A stretch of DNA of 64,000 nucleotides from JAIVJG01 sp964236735. Its GTDB lineage: Bacteria > Acidobacteriota > Blastocatellia > Pyrinomonadales > Pyrinomonadaceae. The notes beneath the pieces were generated by a model. That model was not told the DNA's origin. It searched no databases and was given only the letters and a program-made list of their open reading frames with translations. Within the stretch, counting starts at the first letter, position 1; each line of letters begins with the position of its first letter. Both the position numbers and the translations under genes were made by a program. Positions 27,567-39,471 of the stretch are shown piece by piece. The stretch lies in NCBI GenBank assembly GCA_964236735.1, contig CAXSFM010000003.1:309445-373444 (forward strand), written 5' to 3'.

Positions 27567-29503
27567 CAACGACGAACACCGCCGGACAGTTCAACGCTCA
27601 AGCGCAACTCGATGCCGCGACGAAGCCGGCGCGCGACATAGCAGAAGTCAAATCTTCGCACCCGTCGCGCGTGCCGCTCCATGCCGATGAACCAGCGACG
27701 CTCGGCGACGTTTTCGAGCGCGCGCTCGCCCCGCCGCTCGCGCGTCCCGACGCCATCAACTACAAACGCGACGGCGCGTGGCATTCAATCTCGTCCACAG
27801 ATTTTTTGAGACGCGCGCACGCTGTCGCTGACGGCCTCAGCGCGTCGGGCGTCGGGCGCGGCGAGCGCGCGGCGATTCTCTCCGAGAGTTCTCCCGAATG
27901 GGTCTTGGCCGATATGGGCTGCCTGTTCGCGGGCATCGTTGACGTGCCCATCTATCCGACGCTCGCGCCGCAGCAAGTCGCATACATCCTGAACGACTCC
28001 GGCGCGAGTCTGTTGTTCATCCAGCATCGCGCCGCTTACGAGCGCATCCGTGACGCGATTCGCGGCTGCACGCAGTTGCGTCGCGTGGTTTTTCTCACGG
28101 GCGAAGAGTCGGGCAATCACGACGGCGGCGTTGAGACACGCGACGCGCTCACGCTCGCGCAACTCGAAGAGCTTGGCGAGACGGCGCGGCAAACTCGGCC
28201 CGGACTCGCCGGAGCATCAAACGAGCGCGCTATCATGGCGGACGATCTGGCGACGATCATCTACACTTCGGGGACGACGGGCGAGCCGAAAGGCGTCATG
28301 CTCACGCACTCGAACGTCGTCTCGAATTTGATAGACACTTCCGAGCGACTCGCGTTTCGCAGTGACGACGTGATTCTCTCCGTGCTCCCGCTCTCGCACA
28401 TCTTCGAGCGCGGCGCGATGTACATGTATCTGCATCACGGCGCGTCGGTCTTCTTCGCCGAGTCCATCGAGCGCATCGGCGATAACCTGCGCGAGGTGCG
28501 CCCGACGGTGATGTGCGCCGTGCCGCGCTTGTATGAAAAAATTTACGAGAAGATTCAGTTGAAGGCCGCCGAGGGCGGACGCATAAAAGCCGTGCTGCTC
28601 GATTGGGCGGTCGGCGCCGGCAAACGCCAGTCCAATTACACGCTCAACGGTGAAGAAGTGCCGCCGCTCGTCGAGTTGGAACACCGCGTCGCTTCGCGTC
28701 TCGTCTTCTCGAAGTGGCGCGCGGGCGTCGGCGGGCGCGTCCGCATGTTCGTCTCCGGCGGCGCGGCGTTGCCGGAAGAAATCTGTCTCATCTTCGCGGG
28801 CGCGGGGCTGCCCATCGTGCAGGGCTACGGCCTGACGGAGACTTCGCCCGTCATCTCCGCCAACTCACCGCAGGAGAATCGCGTCGGCAGGGCTGGCCGC
28901 CCGATTAGAAACGTCGAGGTACGCATCGCCTCGGACGGCGAGATCGAAACGCGCGGCCCCAACGTCATGCTCGGCTATTTCAACAAACCCGACGCGACGC
29001 GCGACGCCTTCACCGCCGACGGCTGGTACAAAACCGGCGACATCGGCGCGCTCGACGCAGGGAATTTTCTTCGCATCACAGACCGCAAGAAAGAACTCTT
29101 CAAAACGTCCGGCGGTAAATACATCGCGCCGCAACCCATCGAGCAGCGCATCCGTGAATCGCGTTTCGTCAGCCAGGTCGTGCTCGTCGGCAACGGCAGA
29201 AAATTTCCCGCCGCGCTCATCGTGCCCGACTGGGAACAACTCCGCTCCTACGCGCAACTAAAATCGCTCGGCCTCAAAGAGCGCGCCGACTTCTGCCGCC
29301 ACCCGCGCATCATTGATTTGCTTCAAAGACAGGTGGATTCAGTCACCGCAGACATGTCTCATTACGAGCGCGTCAAAAAAATCGCCGTTCTCGAGCGCGA
29401 ACTCTCCATCGAAGGCGGCGAGATGACGCCCACGCTCAAAGTCAAAAGGCGCGTCGTGGATGAGAAATACAAAGACGTGATTGACAGGCTCTACACGGAA
29501 TGA
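27563..29503 (+). CDS. fadD: long-chain fatty-acid--CoA ligase (AMP-forming)
   Basis: Activates fatty acids to acyl-CoA, which also would supply the ligand of the coupled regulator. 646 aa of the ANL superfamily: the P-loop IIYTSGTTGEPKGVMLTHSN, the adenylate motif GYGLTETSPVIS, GWYKTGDIG and the hinge DRKKELFKTSGGKYIAPQPIE, all in order. The long form with an insertion between the P-loop and YGLTE matches eukaryotic and mycobacterial FAA/FadD15-like ligases. The stop codon TGA at 29501 is the first part of a heptad repeat. Confidence 0.93.
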   Translation: MTTTNTAGQFNAQAQLDAATKPARDIAEVKSSHPSRVPLHADEPATLGDVFERALAPPLARPDAINYKRDGAWHSISSTDFLRRAHAVADGLSASGVGRGERAAILSESSPEWVLADMGCLFAGIVDVPIYPTLAPQQVAYILNDSGASLLFIQHRAAYERIRDAIRGCTQLRRVVFLTGEESGNHDGGVETRDALTLAQLEELGETARQTRPGLAGASNERAIMADDLATIIYTSGTTGEPKGVMLTHSNVVSNLIDTSERLAFRSDDVILSVLPLSHIFERGAMYMYLHHGASVFFAESIERIGDNLREVRPTVMCAVPRLYEKIYEKIQLKAAEGGRIKAVLLDWAVGAGKRQSNYTLNGEEVPPLVELEHRVASRLVFSKWRAGVGGRVRMFVSGGAALPEEICLIFAGAGLPIVQGYGLTETSPVISANSPQENRVGRAGRPIRNVEVRIASDGEIETRGPNVMLGYFNKPDATRDAFTADGWYKTGDIGALDAGNFLRITDRKKELFKTSGGKYIAPQPIEQRIRESRFVSQVVLVGNGRKFPAALIVPDWEQLRSYAQLKSLGLKERADFCRHPRIIDLLQRQVDSVTADMSHYERVKKIAVLERELSIEGGEMTPTLKVKRRVVDEKYKDVIDRLYTE

Positions 29504-29585
29504 TGAATGCGGAGTGATGAATGATGAATTAAAGACAAAGGCATTGTTGAATTTTATTCATCACTCATCATTCATCATTCATCAT
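29501..29585. repeat. heptad inverted repeat, TGATGAA family, overlapping two stop codons
   Basis: Units TGATGAA, TGCGGAG, TGATGAA and TGATGAA (29501-29528), with a right arm of TTCATCA, CTCATCA, TTCATCA and TTCATCA (29557-29584). It contains the stop codon of fadD (29501-29503) and the last codons and stop of the convergent hydrolase (29575-29586). Confidence 0.85.
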
Positions 29586-30252
29586 TTGCCACTACTCCCG
29601 CCCATTGCGCGATGATGCGCCTCAAGTCTTCCAGTTGATTGTCGAAGAAATGACCCGCGCCCGGAATGACGCTGACCTGCACGCGCGCTTCCGTCGGAAG
29701 TTGGGCGGCGAGTGCGCGCAAGGTCGCCACGTCGCCGAACTCGTCCCGGTCGCCGTGGACGAAGAGGAGCGGCTTGCGGCACTCGCGCAAAAACGAAAAG
29801 TCGTAGTCGCGCTCCGGCGCGCTGACCGGCGTGCCGATGCCGATTAAATAGTTGACGCGCGCATCGTTCACTCCGACTTCGAGGCCGACGCGCGCGCCGA
29901 AAGAGAAACCCGCGAGCGTGACGTGGTGGAGATGCGGATATTTTTCCGTCAGATAGTCGAGCGCGATGCGCGCGTCTTCCTGCTCGCCGCCGCGCGCCCC
30001 CGTGTGCTCGCCGGTCGAGAGTCCGACGCCGCGAAAGTTGATGCGGAGCGTCACGAGGCCGGCGTCTTCCAGCCCGCGCGCGGCGCGAAAGACGACTTTG
30101 TTGTGCATCGTCCCGCCGTGCAGTGGATGCGGGTGCAGCACGAGCGCGACGCCGCGCGGCGTCTCTCGCCCCGCTTCAAGTCGAGGCTCTTTGAGGATCG
30201 CTTCGATGCGCCCGTGCGGTGCTTCGATGAAAAGATTGCCGGCTGGATACAT
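29575..30252 (-). CDS. alpha/beta hydrolase, putative small-substrate esterase
   Basis: 225 aa. ALVLHPHPLHGGTMHNKVV is the oxyanion region, LAGFSFGARVG the nucleophile elbow (G-F-S-F-G), HGDRDEFGD the acid, and PGAGHFF the catalytic His. The pattern is that of a well-known bacterial family of unknown substrate (often named by the LHPHP motif). The start is ATG 30252; an upstream in-frame start would add 11 residues encoded by a heptad repeat. The last residues NDE and the stop are encoded by another repeat, so both ends of this gene are bordered by repeats. Confidence 0.85.
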   Translation of the reverse strand: MYPAGNLFIEAPHGRIEAILKEPRLEAGRETPRGVALVLHPHPLHGGTMHNKVVFRAARGLEDAGLVTLRINFRGVGLSTGEHTGARGGEQEDARIALDYLTEKYPHLHHVTLAGFSFGARVGLEVGVNDARVNYLIGIGTPVSAPERDYDFSFLRECRKPLLFVHGDRDEFGDVATLRALAAQLPTEARVQVSVIPGAGHFFDNQLEDLRRIIAQWAGVVANDE

Positions 30253-30261
30253 AAGAATAGA

Positions 30262-30308
30262 AGTTGGAAGTTGGAGGCTGGTCAAGACTATTTTCTTACC
30301 AGCCTCCA
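30262..30308. repeat. heptad inverted repeat, AGTTGGA/GGCTGGT family
   Basis: Units AGTTGGA, AGTTGGA and GGCTGGT (30262-30282), with an 11-bp return arm ACCAGCCTCCA (30298-30308). It lies directly upstream of the hydrolase start. Confidence 0.7.
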
Positions 30309-30494
30309 GCCCATGTTTTATCAGAACATGTGGCAGAGGGGAATGCGTGAAAGACGAAAGCGGCGTAGGGCGTCGAGAGTTATGCGTTCGATATAAAGTG
30401 CGTCTTGACTTGACGGGATGAAAACAGTAGCTTTTTTCGGCATTCAGATCAGACCGAACAGATCAGTGAAAGTTCCAGACAAGATAGCAGCGTG

Positions 30495-33400
30495 ATGTCC
30501 GACGACCACAGCAGACATTCTCCCCCCGATGACGGCGCGCGCGCTCTGCAAACGCACGCTGCTGTCGCGGCATGGCAGTCTTATGCCGTCGCCGTCACGC
30601 TCGTCGCACTGGCGACCGTCTTGACGTGGCTGCTGGCTCTACTGATCGGAGGCGAGCGTCCGCGCTTTCCGTTCGCGCTGTTTTTCCCCACCGTCGTCAT
30701 CATCACACGTTACGGCGGGCGGGCGGCGGGGTGGTTTGCCATCGCTCTCTGCGCGCTCATCAGCTCATACCTTTTTATTCCGCCACTCTATACTTTCCGC
30801 ATCGGCTCTGAAGGTTTGATGCAAGTCGGAGTCTTCGTCTTCATCACGCTGCTGACGACTTATTTGATGGAGCGGAGCACGCGCGCGGAGACGGCGCAGT
30901 CTCGTCTGGCGGCGATTGTCGAATCCTCGGACGACGCCATCTTGAGCAAAACGCTCGACGGCGTCATCACGAGTTGGAACGCCAGTTCAGAGCGAATGTA
31001 CGGCTACACTGCCGCAGAGGTCTTGGGCAAACCCGTCTCGATCATTATTCCGAAGGAGCGCGCGGGCGAGTTGACGGAGATTCTGACAAAGATCAGGCGA
31101 GGTGAAGTGATCGAACATCTTGAGACGATGCGTGTGAGGAAAGACGGTACGCCCGTTGAAGTCTCGCTCACCATCTCGCCCGTCAAAGACGCGAAGGGTA
31201 GGCTGATCGGCGCTTCGACGATTGCGCGCGACATCTCTGAGCGCAGGCGCGCGGAGAAGGCCGTGCATGAATCGGAGCAACGCCTGCTCGCCATCGCCAA
31301 TACGGCCTCGGACGCCATCATCACGATTGACGAAGACAGCCGGATACTTTTCATCAATGCTGCCGCCATCAAAATTTTCGGATATACGAGCGAAGAAATG
31401 ATCGGGTGCAGTCTGACGATGCTGATGCCGGATTATCTGCGCCGCGCGCACGAGCAGGCGTTGGGCAACTATGTCGAGACGGGTGAGCGGCACATCTCCT
31501 GGGAATCAATCGAGTTGCCCGGCCTGCACAAGACGGGGCGCGAAATCGCGCTCGAAGTCTCGTTCGCCGAATTCAAGAAAGATAACAAGCACTATTTCAC
31601 AGGCATCGCGCGAGACATCACGGAGCGCAAGCGTATTGAAGAGGCGATGCGCGAGAGCGAGGAGCGTTATCGTTATCTCGCCGAGGCCATGCCGCAGATC
31701 GTCTGGACGGCGCGCGCCGACGGTTACATTGATTACTACAACGCGCGCTGGTTTGAATATACTGGCCTGACGCTGGAGCAGACGGAGGGCTGGGGCTGGC
31801 AGCCCGTCCTCCACCCGGACGACATCGAGCAATGCCTCAAGTCATGGTCGAAGTCGGTCACGACCGGCGAGCGTTACGATATTGAGTATCGTTTCAAGCG
31901 CGCTTCGGACGGCGCGTATCGCTGGCATCTGGGACGCGCCGAGCCGATGCGCGACGCAGAGGGGCAAATCGTCAGGTGGTTCGGAACCGCCACCGACATC
32001 CACGACCGGCGGCAGGCCGCAGAGTCTCTGCGCTTCATGTCGGAGGCGAGCGAGTTGCTGACTTCCTCGCTCAACTACGAGGCGACGCTTGAGCGACTCG
32101 CGCTCCTGTGCGTCGCCGCGCTCGCCGACTATTGTCTGATTGACGTGGTCGAGGACGACGGCGAAATGCGTCGCGTGGCGACCGCGCATCGCGATCCGGC
32201 GCAGAAAGAACTCGTGCGCGCGCTCAAGAGTTATCCACCCGACGCGCGGAGAGCAGAGGGCGTCTCGAAAGTGCTTCGCACGGGGCGGCCAGAAATTTCC
32301 ACAGAGTTGAGCGCGGAGAAACTTCGAGAGTTGACCAGCGACGACGAGCACAGAGAATTACTCAAGCGTCTCGGCCTCAAGTCTTACATGACGCTGCCGC
32401 TTCGCACGCGCGGGCGCATCGTCGGCGCGCTGACCTTCGCCGTCACCGGTGAAGCGGCGCGCGCCTACACGGCCACCGATCTCACTTTCGCGCAGGAACT
32501 GGCGCGTCGCGCCGCGCTCGCCATTGATAACGCGCGCCTCTACAGCCGCGCGCAGGAAGCCAACAAAGCGAAAGACGAATTTCTCGCCACGCTCTCGCAC
32601 GAGCTACGCACGCCGCTGACGCCGATTATCGGCTGGCTGCAAATGATCCGCGACGGGCGCATCTCGGCTGAAGACTCGCGCCACGGTCTTGCCATCATCG
32701 AGAAAAATTCGCAGGCGCTGACGCGACTCATCAACGACCTGCTCGACATGTCTTCCATCCTGAGCGGCAAGATGCGTATCGAGCGAGCGCCCGTGAATGT
32801 TGACGCAGCGCTCAGAGAAGCGGTCGAGACCATCCGCACGCAGGCCGATAGTCGCGGCATCCCCGTTGAAATTTTAGAGTGCGACGGCGACGCGCAAGCC
32901 ACTGTCTCCGGCGACCGGACGCGGCTCGTGCAAGTCTTTTGGAATCTTCTCAACAACAGCGTCAAATTCTCCGACAAGGGACAGCGCATCACCGTCGGGT
33001 GCGAGGCGCGCGACGGCGTCGTGCGCGTGACCGTCGCCGACGAGGGGCGCGGGATGGAGCCGGAATTTTTACCGCACGCCTTCGAGCGTTTTCGTCAGGC
33101 CGATAGCACTACGACGCGCGTCTTTGGTGGCTTGGGCATCGGGCTGGCGCTCGTCAAAAGTTTCGTCGAGGCGCACGGCGGGACGACGACAGTCGAGAGC
33201 GAGGGCGCGGGGCGTGGCAGTCGCTTCACGGTCACGCTGCCGCGTCTTAACGCTCCGGCGAGCACGGATGTCGTCCCGCCGACGGATGAGGTTGAGCGTT
33301 GTGATGCTGAAGTCTGTCGCGTGCTCGTCGTTGAAGACGCGCGCGACACGCTCGACATGCTACAAGTCGTTTTCGAGATGCGCGGATACCACGTCACCAC

Positions 33401-33698
33401 ATGCTCGACGGCGGAGGAAGCTCTGCGCGTTGCTCAAACCGCCGCGTTTGATATAATCGTTTCCGACATCGGTCTTCCCCAGATTGATGGTTACGAATTG
33501 ATCCGACGATTACGCGCCATCCCCCATCTGCGTGACGTTCCGGCGGTTGCTCTGACCGGTTACGCCGCACCCAGAGACGCACAGACAGCGTTCGCCGCAG
33601 GCTTCAACGCGCACATCCCGAAACCCGTTGATCCCGCAACACTCGCCAGTGAGATTGAACAGCTTCTGCAACGCAGAACGCGACACGAAGACTCTTGA
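30495..33698 (+). CDS. hybrid sensor histidine kinase with PAS, GAF and receiver domains
   Basis: 1067 aa. The N-terminal membrane sensor (four hydrophobic segments, about residues 25-125, DUF4118/MASE-like) is followed by three PAS domains (~135-250, 258-370, 385-505), a GAF domain (~530-680), HisKA with H702 (FLATLSHELRTPL), an HATPase_c domain (GDRTRLVQVFWNLLNNSVKFS; GGLGIGLALVKSF), and a C-terminal receiver with phospho-acceptor D991 (VSDIGLPQ). The signal is unknown; the membrane part with PAS/GAF suggests redox, light or small-ligand sensing. The gene below encodes a single-domain regulator and is probably its partner. ATG 30495 follows an overlapping GTG. Confidence 0.92.
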   Translation: MSDDHSRHSPPDDGARALQTHAAVAAWQSYAVAVTLVALATVLTWLLALLIGGERPRFPFALFFPTVVIITRYGGRAAGWFAIALCALISSYLFIPPLYTFRIGSEGLMQVGVFVFITLLTTYLMERSTRAETAQSRLAAIVESSDDAILSKTLDGVITSWNASSERMYGYTAAEVLGKPVSIIIPKERAGELTEILTKIRRGEVIEHLETMRVRKDGTPVEVSLTISPVKDAKGRLIGASTIARDISERRRAEKAVHESEQRLLAIANTASDAIITIDEDSRILFINAAAIKIFGYTSEEMIGCSLTMLMPDYLRRAHEQALGNYVETGERHISWESIELPGLHKTGREIALEVSFAEFKKDNKHYFTGIARDITERKRIEEAMRESEERYRYLAEAMPQIVWTARADGYIDYYNARWFEYTGLTLEQTEGWGWQPVLHPDDIEQCLKSWSKSVTTGERYDIEYRFKRASDGAYRWHLGRAEPMRDAEGQIVRWFGTATDIHDRRQAAESLRFMSEASELLTSSLNYEATLERLALLCVAALADYCLIDVVEDDGEMRRVATAHRDPAQKELVRALKSYPPDARRAEGVSKVLRTGRPEISTELSAEKLRELTSDDEHRELLKRLGLKSYMTLPLRTRGRIVGALTFAVTGEAARAYTATDLTFAQELARRAALAIDNARLYSRAQEANKAKDEFLATLSHELRTPLTPIIGWLQMIRDGRISAEDSRHGLAIIEKNSQALTRLINDLLDMSSILSGKMRIERAPVNVDAALREAVETIRTQADSRGIPVEILECDGDAQATVSGDRTRLVQVFWNLLNNSVKFSDKGQRITVGCEARDGVVRVTVADEGRGMEPEFLPHAFERFRQADSTTTRVFGGLGIGLALVKSFVEAHGGTTTVESEGAGRGSRFTVTLPRLNAPASTDVVPPTDEVERCDAEVCRVLVVEDARDTLDMLQVVFEMRGYHVTTCSTAEEALRVAQTAAFDIIVSDIGLPQIDGYELIRRLRAIPHLRDVPAVALTGYAAPRDAQTAFAAGFNAHIPKPVDPATLASEIEQLLQRRTRHEDS

Positions 33699-33877
33699 GT
33701 CCAAAGTCTGTCGCCGGCATGTTCCGGCGCTTCGCGTGCGCGAAAGTTTTCTCGGCGCGATTTGCGAAAACTGAAAGTCAGTTTTTTGCGATTCGCTTCA
33801 ATGTCCCGTTCCCGGTTTTCTTGCATGACAGGCCGCGCCCTTCCTTTTCGCCGGAAGAGCCGAGGATAAAAACGCAC

Positions 33878-34375
33878 ATGATCTCGACAGGCACGCAGAA
33901 TCGTCCTCTTCCACCCACGTTGAACTTTTCCTACCCGCTGATGTCCGGCGGCCACGCAGATTATTCGCCGCCCGCGCCCCTCACGAACGATGCGCCCGAA
34001 CCCGAAAACGACAGGCCGCGTGCCCTCGTCGTTGACGACGCGCCGGACGTGACCGAGATGATTGCGACGCTCATGCGCTATGCCGGTTACGAAGTGGAGA
34101 TGGCCTACAGCGCGACGCAGGCGCTCGATGCGGCGCGGCGCGAATCCTTCGACGTGATTATCTCCGACATCGGAATGCCGGGCATGAACGGTTACGAGTT
34201 GGCCGAGGCGTTGCGCTCATTTCCGGCTTACACGGAAGTGCCGATGATCGCCGTCACCGGCTTCACGATGTACACGGATCGCGAGCGCGCTCTGCATTCA
34301 GGCTTCAACGATTTTCTCACCAAGCCCATCAATCCCGTTGACCTCATTGAACTGGTCAAACGTCTGCGCGGTTGA
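33878..34375 (+). CDS. single-domain response regulator
   Basis: 165 aa. After a ~45-residue Pro-rich N-terminal extension comes a receiver domain (ALVVDDAPDVTEMIATLMRY) with D97 as phospho-acceptor (ISDIGMPGM), the Thr of AVTGF and the Lys of LTKPINP. There is no output domain. The receiver is closely similar to the receiver at the end of the kinase upstream, so it may shuttle phosphate. The start at 33878 is chosen because GAGGA lies 11 nt ahead; an in-frame start overlapping the kinase stop at 33695 would add 61 low-quality residues. The region 33699-33877 holds only this leader. Confidence 0.85.
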   Translation: MISTGTQNRPLPPTLNFSYPLMSGGHADYSPPAPLTNDAPEPENDRPRALVVDDAPDVTEMIATLMRYAGYEVEMAYSATQALDAARRESFDVIISDIGMPGMNGYELAEALRSFPAYTEVPMIAVTGFTMYTDRERALHSGFNDFLTKPINPVDLIELVKRLRG

Positions 34376-34421
34376 ATGCTCAACACACGCGCGACCCCGG
34401 CGAAACATCAATCAAGTTTGA

Positions 34422-34460
34422 AAGGCGCGGGCATCTGCCGTTTCAGATGCGCCGCGCCTT
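34422..34460 (+). terminator. stem-loop terminator after the response regulator
   Basis: AAGGCGCGG and CATCTG (34422-34437) pair with CAGATG and CCGCGCCTT (34444-34460) with a small internal mismatch. GTGTTATTTTG follows. Confidence 0.75.
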
Positions 34461-34519
34461 CGTGTTATTTTGTCGCGTCCCGTAGAAGCTTTGAGTGTCT
34501 GTGAGAGGAACGATTTTTA

Positions 34520-36367
34520 ATGGAGAATGTGTCGAGTAATGAAGCGCACGCAGGCGACGACGTAACGGCGATGACGACAGCGGCAGCAACGCCGGAGAAC
34601 GCGCGCGCGAAAGAGAGACGCATCTTCCTGACCGCGTCGCGAAAACGTCTCCTGACGCTCGTCGCCGGCGCGCTCATCATCGGCGCGGCGTTCTGGGTGC
34701 TCCAGTTTTCGACGCAGTCCATCTGCTGCGGCGACTATGATAGTTACTATCACTTTCGCTGGAGCCAGATGCTCTGGGAATGCATTCGCACCGGACACTT
34801 CCCGCCGACCTTCGACGCGCTGCCGCTGACGACGCTTAACCCGCGCGACTACGTTGACCATCATTTGCTCTTCCACATCCTGCAAATTCCCTTTACGTGG
34901 TTCGCGGACTTTCAGCGCGGGGCTAAAATCGGGACGTGGCTCTTTGCCTGTCTCGCGGTCTTCTCGTGCTTCTGGCTCCTCGTCCGCTATCGCGTGAGCT
35001 ATCCGCTGCTATGGCTGCTCGCGATGCTCGGCAGCGCCACGCCGTTTCTCTTTCGCATCCAGATGGGCAAGGCGATGAGCGTCTCGATCATCCTGCTCGC
35101 CATCGGCATCCATCTACTTTTTCAACGCAAATACCTCTGGCTGCTGCCGCTCGCTTTCGTCTTCGCGCTGACGTATGACATGGTCTTTCTCCTGTGGGTC
35201 GCCACCGGCTTCTGGTTGCTGACGACGCTCTGGACGGAGCGCGCTTTGAATCGCAACGTGATGCTCGCGCTCGGCGCGCTGGGGCTGGTGATAATCGGGA
35301 CGGGACTCGGCTACGTCATCAATCCATACTTCCCGCACAACGTCCAACTCGTCTATGAGCATCTCGCGATGAAGGTCACAGCGCAGGATTTTTCTACGCC
35401 TGTCGGCGGCGAATGGTATCCCTATAACACTTGGGAATTTTTGCAGAACTGCGCGGTGGCTGTCATCGCGACCGGCGCGGGCTATCTCGCCTTCCGCGAT
35501 TCGGACAAGCGCGAGTCGCAGCCGACGCTCTTTCTCCTGCTCTTCTCCACGTTCCTGATGATCGTCAATATGCGCTGGCGACGATTTTCGGAATACTGGC
35601 CGCCGTTCGCTGTCCTTTTCGCCGCCTTCGCCCTTGAGCCGTACATCGCACGCGCGCGCGCCTACGTGTCGCACGCGGCGGCGACGACGGATGAAGCAGG
35701 CGATGTTGAAGATGTGCTGCCGGACTTTCAGACGGACACAGACGCGGACGCGCCTTCTCCACACTCGATTGAAAATGATTTGCGCGCGCGCAAAAGGTGG
35801 GAGTACGCGCTCGTGGGCGTGGCGGCTCTCGCCCTCGCAGCGACGATGAGTTGGTGCGTCTATGTCACGTCGAAGGACATCGCGGGGATGCCGCATCCGA
35901 ACCTTTATCGCGGCGGGATGGAGTGGGTCGGCCAGAACGTGCCGGCGGGCGAACTCATCTTCAACGCAGACTGGGACGACTTTCCCAAGCTCTTCTTCTA
36001 TGACCCGCATCGCCCGTGGGTCGCCGGACTCGACCCGACTTACCTGCTCGACAAAAACCCCTCGCTGATGAACGACTACGCGCGCATCGGCAAGGGCGAA
36101 GAGGAAAATCCCGGCCCCATCATCCGCGAGAAATTCTGTCTCGGCGAAGGCGACGCACGACGCTGCGCGCGCTACGTCTTTATGGATCGCGAGCACGAAG
36201 GCTTTTACAACAACGCGATGGATAGCGGCTGGTTCGAGGAAGCCTACAAGGACGACGACTGCATCATCCTCCACCTCCGCGACGAGAAGGGCACGCCGCC
36301 GCCCGACGATGCGCCCGACGATAAAGGCGATGGCGATTCAGATGATAATGACGCGCAGGGCACGTAG
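34520..36367 (+). CDS. polytopic GT-C-fold membrane glycosyltransferase-like protein
   Basis: 615 aa with about 10 hydrophobic segments between residues 45 and 445, then a periplasmic domain (about 450-590) and an acidic low-complexity tail (DDAPDDKGDGDSDDND). The first loop after the first membrane segment contains CGDYDSYYHFRW, an acidic motif followed by Tyr/His as in STT3/PMT-type GT-C transferases, which use lipid-linked donors. A role in protein or lipid glycosylation is inference; no partner glycosylation genes are adjacent. The N-terminal 35 residues are Ala/Thr-rich and polar. Confidence 0.7.
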   Translation: MENVSSNEAHAGDDVTAMTTAAATPENARAKERRIFLTASRKRLLTLVAGALIIGAAFWVLQFSTQSICCGDYDSYYHFRWSQMLWECIRTGHFPPTFDALPLTTLNPRDYVDHHLLFHILQIPFTWFADFQRGAKIGTWLFACLAVFSCFWLLVRYRVSYPLLWLLAMLGSATPFLFRIQMGKAMSVSIILLAIGIHLLFQRKYLWLLPLAFVFALTYDMVFLLWVATGFWLLTTLWTERALNRNVMLALGALGLVIIGTGLGYVINPYFPHNVQLVYEHLAMKVTAQDFSTPVGGEWYPYNTWEFLQNCAVAVIATGAGYLAFRDSDKRESQPTLFLLLFSTFLMIVNMRWRRFSEYWPPFAVLFAAFALEPYIARARAYVSHAAATTDEAGDVEDVLPDFQTDTDADAPSPHSIENDLRARKRWEYALVGVAALALAATMSWCVYVTSKDIAGMPHPNLYRGGMEWVGQNVPAGELIFNADWDDFPKLFFYDPHRPWVAGLDPTYLLDKNPSLMNDYARIGKGEEENPGPIIREKFCLGEGDARRCARYVFMDREHEGFYNNAMDSGWFEEAYKDDDCIILHLRDEKGTPPPDDAPDDKGDGDSDDNDAQGT

Positions 36368-36376
36368 CTAGTACGC

Positions 36377-36531
36377 TATCCTGCCGCCTGCAAATGAATG
36401 TGACCAGACATTCACCACAGAGGACACGGAGGAACGCAGAGGAAGAAAAGACCCTGTGCATTACTTTGAGTTTTCTCTGTGTTCCTCCGTGTCCTCTGTG
36501 GTGAAAACTCTTTCTTTCAAGTCGCTTCGAT
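36377..36531. mobile_element. MITE-like palindromic element, copy 1 (diverged right end)
   Basis: The left end contains CTGCAAATGAATGTGAC and then the core TTCACCACAGAGGACACGG. The right half is the inverted copy (TGTCCTCTGTGGTGAA) and ends in TCAAGTCGC-like sequence next to the M16 stop codon. It is homologous to the elements at 40872-41031 and 46444-46614. It lies between convergent genes. Confidence 0.8.
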
Positions 36532-39378
<2,847 letters not shown>

Positions 39379-39471
39379 TGAGAGAGCCTCCTGAAAAAGC
39401 ATTTGAAATAATTTGAGACGGTCACAGTATATTCTCTGCAACGTGTAACTCCGAACCGCGCGCCCATTCTT

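Noticed and set aside
35114..36274. 386-codon open frame antisense to the GT-C protein gene
   Set aside because: No motif, Arg/Glu/His-rich, and the plus frame has coherent membrane segments.
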